Positions 23,512-35,688 of a DNA stretch of 64,000 bases are shown here, piece after piece. How positions within the stretch are numbered: position 1 is the stretch's first letter; each line of letters opens with the position of its first letter. Source of the stretch: Luzula sylvatica (lineage: Eukaryota; Streptophyta; Magnoliopsida; Poales; Juncaceae); the NCBI GenBank assembly GCA_946800325.1, contig OX326957.1, positions 50,566,807 to 50,630,806 on the forward strand, written 5' to 3'. Both the position numbers and the translations under genes were made by a program. The notes beneath the pieces were generated by a model that was given only the letters and a program-made list of their open reading frames with translations, searched no databases and was not told the origin of the DNA.

Positions 23512-24728
23512 CTAGCTTTTTCCCCGCGCAATTGCGCGGAAGACTTCGAGTTTGTGATGTTTTAATTTTTCATAATATGTAATTGGATTCTACGTTTTTT
23601 CCCTGATTGTTCACACATATGTGTTTTGGTGTATTTTTAACCCACTATTTTTTTTTTTTGATATTGTAAAAAATCTCTATCTTTTGTAAACTCCAAAAAA
23701 AATCCACTACCAAACTTTTATTTCCAAATATTCCCCTATGTATGATATTAAAAAAAAAATTGACCAAATACCCTTCAATCTTCATAGTTAATTATTAATT
23801 TTTTTTTGTTATTTATTGTTAATTTAAAGAAATTAACAACCATTTCTTAACGTGGAGCGATTTAAAAAAAATGAAATTATTACATAGTGTGTTCATATAA
23901 TTTTAATATTTTTTTTATATTCAAGAAAAACTAACATAAGATAATAATAAAAAAATAAAGAACAATAAAAAAAACACATTAAAAATATATCGTAGAAAAA
24001 TATCTATTTAAACATCAAGTTTTTTTTATTTCCGTTGTCATTTTATTTTTGTAATAGTTTCATGATTTTGTTTTTTTTAAATGTTTGCAACGTGTTCTTT
24101 GAGTATTATGTTCATATTATTATTATTTTGTGTTAGTTCTTCAAGACAAAAATATAAAATTCAAATATATATAATGTATGAAATATTAAAATTATATAAA
24201 TATAACATATAATATTTTTTTAATTATTATATGCTAAAAAAATTAGGATTTTTTTTAAACTAATAAAAAATAATATTTTTTTTCAAATACTACATATGTA
24301 AATTTAATAGGTTTTTACAATATCCAAAAATTGAATGAGTTCTTTTGAAAAAATTTCATATTTAATTGAGACAAAGAAATATGAATGAATTTGGTCCACG
24401 ATGGACCAAAGTTCATGTAATTTTTGAATTAGTTGGTTTATATATACCATGTTCAAATAAAAAACCAAATATTTTAGATATTTTGATCTAGATCATATGG
24501 GTCACACTAAGTGATGATGTGGTCTCTTGTGAGGGCTTCAATTTTCCTAAAATTATATATATCATTAATAAGATAAAATATTAAATTAAATGATTCAACG
24601 GGTCTAGTGAGAAGCAACACCAAAAGACACACGGAACAAACCATAAAAAAAAAACATAAAAATACATAAGAGGTGATGTGGCTTCATATGGTGATAGTAA
24701 ATCTCTTAACTTTAGACATAAGTATAAA
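23512..24728 (-). mobile_element. Non-autonomous Helitron, copy 2
   Basis: Same element, same flanks and same length within 3 bp as copy 1. The terminal palindrome is intact. It was copied as part of the tandem unit, because both flanks are array sequence rather than a new target site. Confidence 0.85.
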
Positions 24729-26070
24729 TATAAAACTAATATGTTTGGATGCAAATAAGTAAATTTTAGAAATACTAACATAAAATAACATAATATAATA
24801 TAATATAATATAACATATTATGATAGGGTATAAAATAGTATACTATAAAATAATATAATTTTTTTTTTCATATAATATAATATGAAAAATATAATATAAT
24901 AAATAATTAGTATATCATAATATATCATAATATAATATAATATAATAAATATCGTATAATAATATCGTATAATACAATAATATAATAATATAAAATAGTA
25001 TCGTATAATATAATATAACATGATATAATATAAAACAATATTATATATTATAACATAGTACAATATAATATAATATAATAAATAAACAATATAATATAGT
25101 GTAATATAAAACATTATAATATAATTATATTCTATATAATATTCTATAATACAAAGAATATTATCCAGTAAAATATAATTTAAAATAATATAATATAATA
25201 TAACATTATATAATAGGATATAAAATAGTATATTATAAAATAAAATACTATAATCATATATTTAATATATTATTTTATACTAGATCATTATATTACAGTC
25301 AAACGCTCGAATCATTTTTTATTATTAATTATTTTTGTTTATTATATTTTATTCGTGACAATTATTTGTAATGATGATGTTGTAGTATTTTTATAATAGT
25401 TCCTTAAAAGTTCCTACAAATAAATCATCAAAAAGTTAAGTTTTCAAGAAGAGCACTTTTCTATTCAAATTTACTATAAATTCCTTAACTAAAAAATACT
25501 TAATCTAATCATAAAACACATCCAAACATTGAATTAATGAAGTGAAGGAATTATTTCCTAAACTATATTTTACTTGAAATTCCTTGGTGGTGCAAGCATT
25601 GTACAGTAAAGGCGTTAAGATTTGGAATGCTGAGAATTATATAATTCGAGGCAAAAGTACGCATGCATAAAACACATTTTTTACATCTTGGAGCATTTGA
25701 CATTCGTAATTCGATATAATTAACAGCAAAATAAAAAACAAGATAACAAATGAAAGTAAAACTTGGAGGATAAATTGGAGACATATAGACTAATTAATGG
25801 GTGTTACCAAGGTCAACTAGTTTAAAAAGACACGTGAAAAATAATTTCCTCGATTAGAAAGGGAAAGATATCACAGTTCATGAGGGGGAATAGAAACCAC
25901 CAAAGAAAATAAGTACTCGAGGGTATAATTGTAATATGTTTGTAGTTAGATTTGACAGGAAATTGAATAAGTTTTGATTTGAATTTGATTTGATTTTAAA
26001 GAGAATAAAAATGATATTTCAAATTTTAGAGAGAAACACATGATATTTTAACTCCTAAGAATAGTAACTA

Positions 26071-27288
26071 CTAGCTTTTTCCCCGCGCAATTACGCGGAA
26101 GACTTCGAGTTTGTTATGATTTAATTTTTCATAATATTTAATTGGATTCTACGTTTTTTGCCTGATTGTTTACAGATATGTGTTTTGGTGTATTTTTAAC
26201 CCACTATTTTTTTTTTTGGATATTGTAAAAATTCTCTATCTTTTTGTAAACTCAAAAAAAATCCTCTATCAAACTTTTATTTCCAAATATTTCCCTATGG
26301 ATGATATTAAAAAAAAAAGTGACCAAATACCCTTCAATCTTCATAATTAATTATTAATTTTTTTTTGTTATTTATTGTTAATTTTAAGAAATTAATAACC
26401 ATTTCTTAATGTGTAGCGATTTTAAAAAAATGAAATTATTACATAGTGTGTTCATATAATTTTAATATTTTTTTTTATATTCAAGAAAAACTAACATAAG
26501 ATAATAATAAAAAAAATAAACAACAATAAAAAAACACATTAAAAATATATCGTAGAAAAATATCTATTTAAACATCAAGTTTTTTTATTTCCGTTGTCAT
26601 TTTATTTTTGTAATTGTTTCATGATTTTGTATTTTTTTAAATGTTTGCAACGTGTTCTTTGAGTATTATGTTCATCTTATTATTATTTTGTGTTAGTTCT
26701 TCAGGACAAAAATATAAAATTGAAATATATATAATGTATGAAATATTAAAATTATATAAATATAATATATAATATTTTTTAATTATTATATGCTAAAAAA
26801 ATTAGGATTTTTTTTAAACTAATAAAAAATAATATTTTTTTTCAATTACTACATATGTAAATTTAAGTGGTTTTTACAATATCCAAAAATTGAATGAGTT
26901 TTTTTGAAAAAATTTCATATTTAATTGAGGCAAATAAATATGAATGAACTTGGTCCACGATGGGCCAAAGTTCATGTAATTTTTGAATCAGTTGGTTTAT
27001 ATATACCATGTTCAAATAAAAAACCAAATATTTTAGATCTTTTGATCTAGATCATATGGGTCACACTAAGTGATGATGTGGTCTCTTGTGAGGGCTTCAA
27101 TTTTCCTAAAATTATATATATCATTAATAAGATAAAATATTAAATTAAATGATTCAACGGGTCTAGTGAGAAGCAACACCAAAAGACACACGGAACAAAC
27201 CATAAAAAATAAAACATAAAAATACATAAGAGGTGATGTGGCTTCATATGGTGATAGTAAATCTCTTATCTTTAGACATAAGTATAAA
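26071..27288 (-). mobile_element. Non-autonomous Helitron, copy 3
   Basis: Same element as the other two. The terminal palindrome has one change (GCGCAATTACGCGG), which breaks one pair of the hairpin stem. Confidence 0.84.
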
Positions 27289-28317
27289 TATAAAACTAAC
27301 ATGTTTGGATGCAAATAAGTAAATTTTTGAAATACTAACATAAAATAAAATAATATAATATAACATATTATGATAGTATACTATGAAAAAATATAAAATG
27401 AAATAATTAGTATATCATAATATAATATAATATAATAAATATCTTATAATAATATCGTATAATACAATAATATAATAATATAAAATAGTATCGTATAATA
27501 TAATATAACATGATATAATATAAAATAAAATAATATTATATATTATAACATAGTACAATATAATATAATATAATAAATAAACAATATAATATAGTGTAAT
27601 ATAAAACACTATAATATAATAATATTCTATATAATATTCTATAATACAAAGAATATTATCCAGTAAAATATAATATAAAATAATATAATATAATATAACA
27701 TTACATAATAGGATATAAAATAGCATATTATAAAATAAAATATTGTAATCATATATTTAATATATTATTTTATACTAGATCATTATATTACAGTAAAATG
27801 CTCGAATCATTTTTTATTATTAATTATTTTTGTTTATTATATTTTATTCATAACAATTATTAGTAATGATGATGTTGTAGTATTTTTATAATAGTTCCTT
27901 AAAAGTTCCTACAATAAAATCATCAAAAAGTTAAGTTTTCAAGAAGAGTACTTTTCTATTCAAATTTACTATAAATTCCTTAACTAAAAAATACTTAATC
28001 TAATCATAAAACACATCCAAACATTGAATTAATGAAGTGAAGGAATTATTTCCTAAACTGTATTTTACTTGAAATTCCTTGGTGGTGCAAGCATTGTACG
28101 GTAAAGGCGTTAAGATTTGGAATGCTGAGAATTATATAACTCGAGGCAAAAGTATGCATGCATAAAACACATTTTTTACATCTTGGAGCATTTGACATTC
28201 GTAATTCGATATAATTAACAGCAAAATAAAAAACAAGATAACAAATAAAAGCAAAACTTGGAGGATAAATTGGAGACATATAGACTAATTGATGGGTGTT
28301 ACAAAGACCAACTATAA

Positions 28318-30974
28318 ATTCTATTTTAAAGAGAATAAAAATGATATTTTTAATTTTAAAGAAGAATACATATGATATTTTAACACCCGAGAAGAAAGCC
28401 ATACTAGAAATTCTATTTTAAATTGATAATTATAATTCAAATTTTTTTATTTACAAGTAATTATACACAATACGTTATCGCTGCATAATTGGCACCATAA
28501 TATTGATCATATTATTAGTTATTGCATTCACGTTACAAAATTAGTTTAACTTATTTTAATTCAAATTCTATATCTCATAATCATGCTGTCGATCTTGAAC
28601 ATGTTGGATAGAATTACTCATTTACTCACACCTTTCTTATATGCATTAGTGTACGGATCTAACATATTAGATAGTGATTAATACAGTATACTGACAACTT
28701 TATCAATTACAAATGTTAAATATAAAATCATAATCATAACTTACTTTCGTATTTCCATATGTAATTAGCACACAAATTAATATTAATTAAGTTAATTATA
28801 AATTTTTTGCAAAAAAAAAAAAAACTAATTATAATAAATTTATAGGCCTACGTATTGAATTTATAAAAATATAATAAAGATACAGGTTTTTTAAAGACTT
28901 GGTCCATGGGCCGAGTACAATATTGAGATGTGTATCTCATCGAACTAATATTGGCTTTTTAAAAATGTGTTTGGTTTGAGAGTAAAGGAGGAGAATAGAA
29001 GATAAGGTAAACAAAAATGTTCACGCTTGGTTTGGAAATAGAGAAAACAAAAAGAAATGGAAATGAAGTAATGAACATATCGTCTAGTATTAAAAGAAGA
29101 TGGTGGTAATATGTGTTTATAAAAAAATAATTATTTTCAAAAATATCATATTTAAAAAAATAATAAAAAAATATATATATTGTATTTAAAAATTGATGTA
29201 ATCATATTTTTTTGAAACTAATTTGTTGTTTTTATATAAATTATTTTTAAAATAAAAATTAATATAATGCATACATATAACTATATCCTTTGTCTTTCAT
29301 TCTTCCTCCGAACCAAACATATATAAGATATTTTTCCTTTTTGATATTTTCATTCTTGTTTTTTTTTCCTTTCCTTAACGACTAAGGCTTTGTTTGGTTC
29401 GGAGATAAAGAAAGGAAATGGAAGAAAAGAAAAGGAAATAAAAATATCAAGGTTAAAATTATTATCTTATCCATGTTTTATTTGGAGAAAAATAGAAGAA
29501 AGGGTCAATCGAGAGTCTCGATTCGAGACAATAAAATTATATATATTATATTTCTTTCATCTTATTTTTTATTTGTAAAGTAGTTTATACAAATACATGA
29601 AATTGATCTTTAAAAATTATGATAACGTAAACTTCTAATATACAATATATCTTAACGATCATTTTTTTTTAAATATAATAGGTTTGAAACTATTTTTTTT
29701 TTAAATATATGTTTTCATTATTTTCATTTCATACTATACTTGGATATGTCTATTTTTCTTTTCCTTGCCCTTTTCTACCTCAAATCAAGCATAAGAATAC
29801 GAGTAGCGTTATTTATAGAACTCATATTTATGCATATAGAGCAACCACCGATATTTTTACAAAAAATCTTCAAAATATCCTTTTTAGTTATGAAATGCAT
29901 TAGAAAAATGATCATCCATAATATATTTTCAGATATATTAAACTGTCAAAATTAGAAACTAATTTTCATGAAAATAAATAAAATTTCTCTCTCTCCCTCT
30001 CTCTTTCAAAAGAAATGCAATAATCTTGTTAAATTGAAAATGAAATAACATGTTAAAAAAATATTTCATGCCAGTCACACAAACTAAATTTGAAAGTAAC
30101 CATATGACACACTATATGACACACTAAAAGAAAGTGTATTCAAATTAAATTCCATAATGAAATGAAAATAACAATTTAAAGCAATAATAGTACTTAATAA
30201 AATGAAAATAACAATTTTAAAGCAATAATAATACTTTAATCCAACAATATAATACTTAAAATCCCAACACAAATATTCAATCATACAAAATAAAATATTT
30301 GTTCAACAATCTATTAAATTCATCTAAATTAGTTCGAGATAAAAAAAAATTGGAACAATTATGATCCTTAAATATTTCTATTTGCATTTTCAATGTCCAA
30401 TACAAAAAATGGGTCATGAAATATAATTTATTGGAATGAAACAAATACAAAAAATTTATTGTCATAATACAAAAAATTTAACTCGTGAATAATATTCGAG
30501 TCACAATACAAAAAATATAAAAAATAATAGAAAGACTTGTGCAAGAAATATAATTCCTTAGTCAAGTGACGGATCCTGACGGTTCTTTTTAAGGGTGAGG
30601 GGGACAAATAAAAAAAATCTACAGAATTACACATGATAATAATTATTTTTTGCGAGAGGAAGGCAAATAGTAAAATTTATATTGTTATACGAATAAAATA
30701 AGCTAAATCACTCGTTATATATATTTTTCGGTGACAATCTTTGTCCCGGTCCCTTCTAAGATCCGCTCGTGTTCTTGGTAAAGAATCAAGATGTAGTAAA
30801 TCTAAACATGGAATGAGAAGAGAAAAAATGAATTTTTTAATTCTTTCATTAATATTAATTTTAATTTTGATATGTTGAATTACGAAAGGTATAAAAAATA
30901 TATTGATAGATAATTATTTACTAAATGCATCTAATATTTTAAAAAATAATAGTTTGAGAATGAGTAAAAATATA
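28318..30974. other. Intergenic; end of block B and unique AT-rich DNA
   Basis: 28318-29533 is colinear with block A (8870-9430, then 10720-11288) and lacks the hAT-like element and its neighbours. 29534-30974 is AT-rich, with no gene, RNA or transposon end that I can support. Frames such as 29709-29955 lack codon bias or domains. Confidence 0.6.
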
Positions 30975-31241
30975 AATAAATAAGAAAAAAGTACATTTTT
31001 GCCCCCCAAACTTGTCCGAAATGTCCACTTTGCCTCCCTACTAAAAGTTGCATCTTTTTACCTTCCGAACATTTAAACTTTGTGCACATTGCCCCCTCCG
31101 TCAATTTTCTGTTAAAAACTCAGTTAAGTGATGATATGACTAGATACGTGGCAAGATGACATGGCATATAACCCAAATCCGACCCGCTAAACCCGAACCC
31201 TTCTCCTCTCTCTCAAAACCCCAAACCCAACCCGAACCGAA

Positions 31242-31244
<3 letters not shown>

Positions 31245-31315
<71 letters not shown>

Positions 31316-31404
31316 TCTCTCTCTGTCTCTCTCGCCCCTTCTCTCGGTCTCTCTCTTGCCCCTGCTCTCTCTGTCTCTCTCTCGCCATCTCTCTCTCTCT
31401 CGCC

Positions 31405-31451
<47 letters not shown>

Positions 31452-31550
31452 CTTCTCTCTCGCCCCTCTCTCGCCAGCTCTCTCTCTCGCCCCTTCTCTC
31501 TCGCCCCTCTCTCGCCAGCTCTCTCTCTTGCCCCTTCTCTCTCGCGCACA
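31245..31550. repeat. (CT)n-rich tract in the Pack-MULE
   Basis: About 34 perfect CT units, then irregular runs of CTCTCTCGCCCCTT-like repeats. A GA-rich mirror (about 31930-32190) lies on the other side of the captured gene piece, so the whole interior could fold as an extended hairpin. Confidence 0.9.
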
Positions 31551-31580
31551 CAACCAAAATTACTAGATAGAAGGTCGTCA

Positions 31581-31922
31581 ATGGAGTTGGAAACCAAAGC
31601 AAGAGAACAAGATGCCATGACGGGAGCTGGCAATCAGCCGTATGTATCCGAGCTTCTTTCCTTCTCCATTGAGCGACTCCATAAGGTTAGATCTCTCTGT
31701 CTCTCTCCGAATCATCTTTTCTGGCTTAACATTGCAATCGATCTCAAATTAGGTCGTTGATTTGAAAATTTCAGGAGGCAGAGTTGCTTAAAGTGGAGGC
31801 GGAGAGAGTGAGCAGGCAAATGCAAGAGGTAGCAGTAAAGAATTACGTCGCCTTTATTTCTGCAGCCGAGGCAATTTCTTTCGTCAGAGGCCAGCTTGAA
31901 GATTTCGATAAACATCTCGATC
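31581..31922 (+). pseudogene. COG8: COG8 5' gene fragment (Golgi tethering complex)
   Basis: Exon 31581-31685 starts with ATG and encodes a segment with PYVSELLSF...IERLHK. A GT...AG intron follows (31686-31774). Exon 31775 to about 31922 encodes EAELLKVEAERV, RQMQEVAVKNYVAFI and DKHLD. This is the N-terminal region of conserved oligomeric Golgi complex subunit 8, which acts in retrograde vesicle tethering. After DKHLD the frame runs into the GA tract, so only about 85 of the roughly 570 residues are present. The retained intron shows capture from genomic DNA, not from mRNA. The family assignment rests on remembered motifs. The fragment has an open frame and could be expressed as a short peptide or antisense source. 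Confidence 0.82.
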
Positions 31923-31973
31923 TCTTTAGACAGAGAGAGAAGGGGCGAGAGAGAGAGAGAGAAGGGGCGAGAG

Positions 31974-32005
<32 letters not shown>

Positions 32006-32032
32006 CTGGCGAGAGAGACAGAGAGAGAAGGG

Positions 32033-32095
<63 letters not shown>

Positions 32096-32120
32096 GGCGA
32101 GAGAGACCGAGAGAGAAGGG

Positions 32121-32165
<45 letters not shown>

Positions 32166-32651
32166 GTCTAGAGCGAGAGGAGAGAGGGAGAGAAGAGAGA
32201 GGAGCCAGAGAGCGGGTTGGGTTTGGGGTTTTGAGAGAGAAGGGTTCGGGTCGGATTTGGATTTAGCGGGCCGGGTTTGGATTATATGTCAGGTCATCTT
32301 GCCACGTATCTAGCAACATCATCACTTAACTGAGTTTTTAACATAAAATTGACGGAGGGGGCAATGTGCACAAAGTTTGAATGTTCGGGAGGTAAAAAGG
32401 TGCAATTTTTAGTAGGTGGGGCAAAATGAATATTTCTGACAAATTTGGAGGACAAAAGTGTAATTTTTTTCAATAAATAATCGACACAGAAAATATATGC
32501 CCTCCTTACCCTCACCTCCTCCGCCCCCAAAAGGCCCAAACCAAGCAAAAGAAAAGGCCATTTGAGCCTATATCCATTCGAGAGAGCACGAATAAATCCG
32601 TGAAGACTCCCGGCGGAGACGACGAAGAGAGAGTTTGTGCGTGGAGGAGGA

Positions 32652-35600
32652 ATGAAGGGACGGTGCTCCTACCAGCCGGCGACGGACGAGTGGATCGACG
32701 GCTCATGGATTGTAGATTGCTCCTGCGGAGTGACATTCGACGATGGGGAGGAGATGGTGGAGTGCAATTTGTGTGGCATTTGGGAGCACACACGCTGTGC
32801 GCGCTTCACCAAGGGGGACTCCAATATCTTCACCTGTCATAATTGTAAACCTGCTCCGCCGGTTGCTTCCGGCACGGGCACTCGACGTATTCCTTCCGCC
32901 GATCCAATTCCTTCCGATAATGAGAATGAAGAGGCGGAGGTTGCACAGCTATTGGTCGAATTGCCGTCGAAGACTGCTCCTTCCTTGCTTCCTCCTATCC
33001 GTAGATGGGTTCAGCTTCCATTGCAAGATAAAGTTCACGTTCAAGGTGTCCCTGGTGGAGATCCGTCACTATTTCAGGTAAGAATCGCTGATCTATTCTC
33101 ATTTTTTGATCGATTTCGAGGAATTGGTGATGATTTATACTCTTAATCGCACAGGGTAATCTCTCCTCCGTCTTCAATACGAATCTCTGGCGCTGCACAG
33201 GCTATGTACCGAAGAAATTCAACTTTGAATACCTAGAATTCCCGTGTTGGAAAGAGGGGAACAATGAAGAAGGAGGTGGGGAAGGGCGAGAGGGACTTTC
33301 GAAAGCGAGTCAAGGAGCCGATGCTCTCTTTGCTCTCTCTAAACAAGCTGAGGTCGCAGCTGTTTCCTTTCCTCAAAACTCAGTTAGAAAAATCTTCAAG
33401 CTCGGAGATACCATTGATAGAGCTAACAAGAAAAAGGAGAAGCATAAAGCTCGAGATTCTTCTTCAGGGGATTGCTCTACCAAGAAGAAGAAGAAGAAAC
33501 ACAAAGATACACATGGAGGAGAGAGAAAGGATAAAGATAAGAAACCTTCTTCCTCTTCCGCAGATCCCGAGAAGAAAGGCGAGTCTCTCCCTCTCCCTCT
33601 CTTTCTCTCTCTAATTTTTTTGTCTTATTGCGTTATTTATACATAACAGGGCCTGTGCAAGTGGAGGATTCGGTTATTCCTGAGGGGAAAAGTGAGACCC
33701 AAATAGATGAAACTTTGGTTGAACCCAATTTGAGCGATCATGATGTGGGAGAAAGCTTTGGAGATACAAGAGAAGATATGGAAATCGACAAAGTTCCAAA
33801 GATTTTGGACGATAATATACTCCCTGATATAGTCGAGAAAATCGAAACCAATCAATCTAATGAATTTCAGGTATTTATTCCTTTCTAATTTTGTTCCTTC
33901 TTATTTGCTTTGAATTTGACATTTTATTAATATCTTAGGAGAAAATGAAGGATGAATCCAATCAAGATATTATCATACCTATAAAAATAATTAATAGCTC
34001 GAAAGACTTAGAACGAAACTCTGACATAGATAAAGTAGTAATTAAACCAGAAGAATCGAAGCTCAAAGATACTAATCTCCAAAGCACCATGAGTCAGCAT
34101 GATGTCAGCAAAACCGAAGCAGCCTTTGAACCAGCGACTGAAGAATCTAACACAAGTGGCGCACCGAAAGCTTCTTCTGTAACACCTTCGGTCCACCGTG
34201 GACCAGGTCCATCCACAGAACAATCTAAAGAACGGAGCTTGAAGAATCCTATAATATACCATGCAAAAGCCCAAGCAAGCAAAGTTTCTTCTTCTTCGAA
34301 CACTCTTTTGAAGCATAATAAACCCGTTGAGACAAAACCCACTGCCACGTGTCATGCTGTGGACGAGTCCACATCATCGAGTTCTAAAAATAAGTTACCC
34401 CCTTCAGATACTCCTGAAGCTCCTGCTAAGTTAAGCGACGAACAGGTATGTAATCATTAGGTAATTAAATTTAATGGAAATTTGCAAAAAGGTCCCTGCT
34501 TTATCGAACTACTTTTTTTTTGCTTGCCAGCTGGCGCTGCTATTACATCAGCAACTGAACAGTTCTCCTAGGGTTCCGAGAGTGCCGAGATTGCGCCACG
34601 CGCCAGGTGTACAGACCCTAAACCCTAAACGCCCTTCTTCTTCTCTTACTAGAGACCATGCTTCGGTACGTCCTTTTAATTTTTATATTTCGTTATTGTG
34701 GTATTGTAGTTTTAACCCAGGGTTTTATTTATTGAGTGTTAAACTGAGTTATGAATTGTTTTATATTATAGGGGGTTAAGAAGAAGTATAAAGAAGATGT
34801 GACGAGAGAGAGTTCTAAATCGACGGGCCAATCAAATTCTGCCAGCAAGGATTCTACTACCAGTAGTAATCCTCCTGTTGAACCTAGTGACTGTACTAGT
34901 CAGAAATACCCCTCTCTGCCAGGTCAGCAAGTTCAAAATGAAATATAAACATTTATTCGGTTTTTTATTAATATTTAATACATATATATTTTTTGTTTTG
35001 GCAGGATTGATTGATGAGATACTAAATGGAAATTCAGATGTTACTTACGAGGAGATTTGCCGCAATGTTTCTCTGGTATAATTCGGGTTAATTTTAGCAA
35101 AACGATTTGTAATTTCAAATTGTATGATTTTACATTTTTACCCTCTATTTTTTGGCAGCACTGGAGGAACTTGAGAAAACCAAATGGAGAACGGTACGCT
35201 TATTCTAGCCCTAATCATGCGGTTCATGATATTTTGCGGGGCAGGAAAGAATGGGCTCATCTCCTCGATCAAGCCCCTAAGGTAATTAAATAAATCAATT
35301 AATTAATAATTATTTAAGTGAATTTTTGTGATTATTATGATATTTAATGTTGGGAATTATTACATAGGCTTATTTGAGCAAGAAGAGGAAGAACGCAATT
35401 ACAGAAGAGAAGAATATGATGAAGAAGAGCGAGGAGGAATCAGAAGAAGACAAAACAGAGGATTTCCCAAAGGGGAAAAGAAAAGCGAGGAAAAGAAGAA
35501 AATTGGAATTGAGAGGACAGAGTTTAAGAGATGCGACGAAGAGGAAAAATTCTGGATCTGAGAATTCATCTGGACCGTCGGATTCGAGTAGCGATGATGA

Positions 35601-35688
35601 TGAGGATGAGGTGGGGAAGGATGATGACATCCTCTCCAGTGATGATGACTCCGGTGCTCAGACTGCTGGGTCCAGTTCGTCAGACTGA
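32652..35688 (+). CDS. PHD-finger nuclear protein
   Basis: Nine exons: 32652-33077, 33155-33578, 33650-33870, 33939-34445, 34531-34665, 34772-34922, 35005-35075, 35159-35281, 35368-35688; 792 codons, frame continuous. Residues 23-65 form a C4HC3 PHD finger (CSC, CNLC, HTRC, CHNC), a fold that usually reads histone H3 tails. Next comes a plant-conserved block around HVQGVPGG and TGYVPKKFNF. A Lys-rich linker follows, then LHQQLNSSPRVPRVPR, a conserved C-terminal block (LIDEIL... HWRNLRKPNGERYAYSS), basic nuclear-localisation-like KGKRKARKRRK and an acidic Ser/Asp tail. A chromatin-reading role is inferred. The start is the first ATG; an in-frame GTG 15 bp upstream is ignored. Intron 2 appears to use a GC donor. 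A Pack-MULE lies just upstream. Confidence 0.92.

Larger units (their letters stand above)
19938..28317. repeat. Tandem array, about 2.5 kb period, body + Helitron
   Basis: Repeat bodies lie at 19938-20992 (left-truncated), 22213-23511, 24729-26070 and 27289-28317 (right-truncated), separated by three Helitron copies. The landmark AAAACTAAYATGTTTGGATG starts at about 22216, 24732 and 27292, giving periods of 2516 and 2560 bp. Each body holds the ATAAT-rich core and a complex end containing TGGTGGTGCAAGCATTGTA. The unit junction joins ...CACCTAAGAAT to AGTAACTA..., sequences that are about 1.3 kb apart in the single unit of block A, as expected of a tandem duplication. Tyr/Ile-rich frames in the core are not genes. 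Confidence 0.88.
30984..32471 (+). mobile_element. Pack-MULE with captured COG8 fragment
   Basis: A 1488 bp element with terminal inverted repeats of about 225 bp (30984-31208 and 32240-32471) that align with few gaps. It is flanked by a perfect 9 bp target duplication AATAAATAA (30975-30983 and 32472-32480). Long TIRs plus a 9 bp duplication define Mutator-like elements. There is no transposase. The interior holds large CT and GA tracts (31245-31312, and about 32035-32093) in mirrored orientation and a two-exon fragment of a cellular gene (31581-31922). That combination defines a Pack-MULE. The insertion ends 171 bp upstream of the PHD-finger gene start codon. Confidence 0.93.

Noticed and set aside
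32637..32651. GTG-initiated extension of the PHD protein
   Set aside because: Plant nuclear genes start at ATG; the ATG at 32652 gives the conserved N-terminus.
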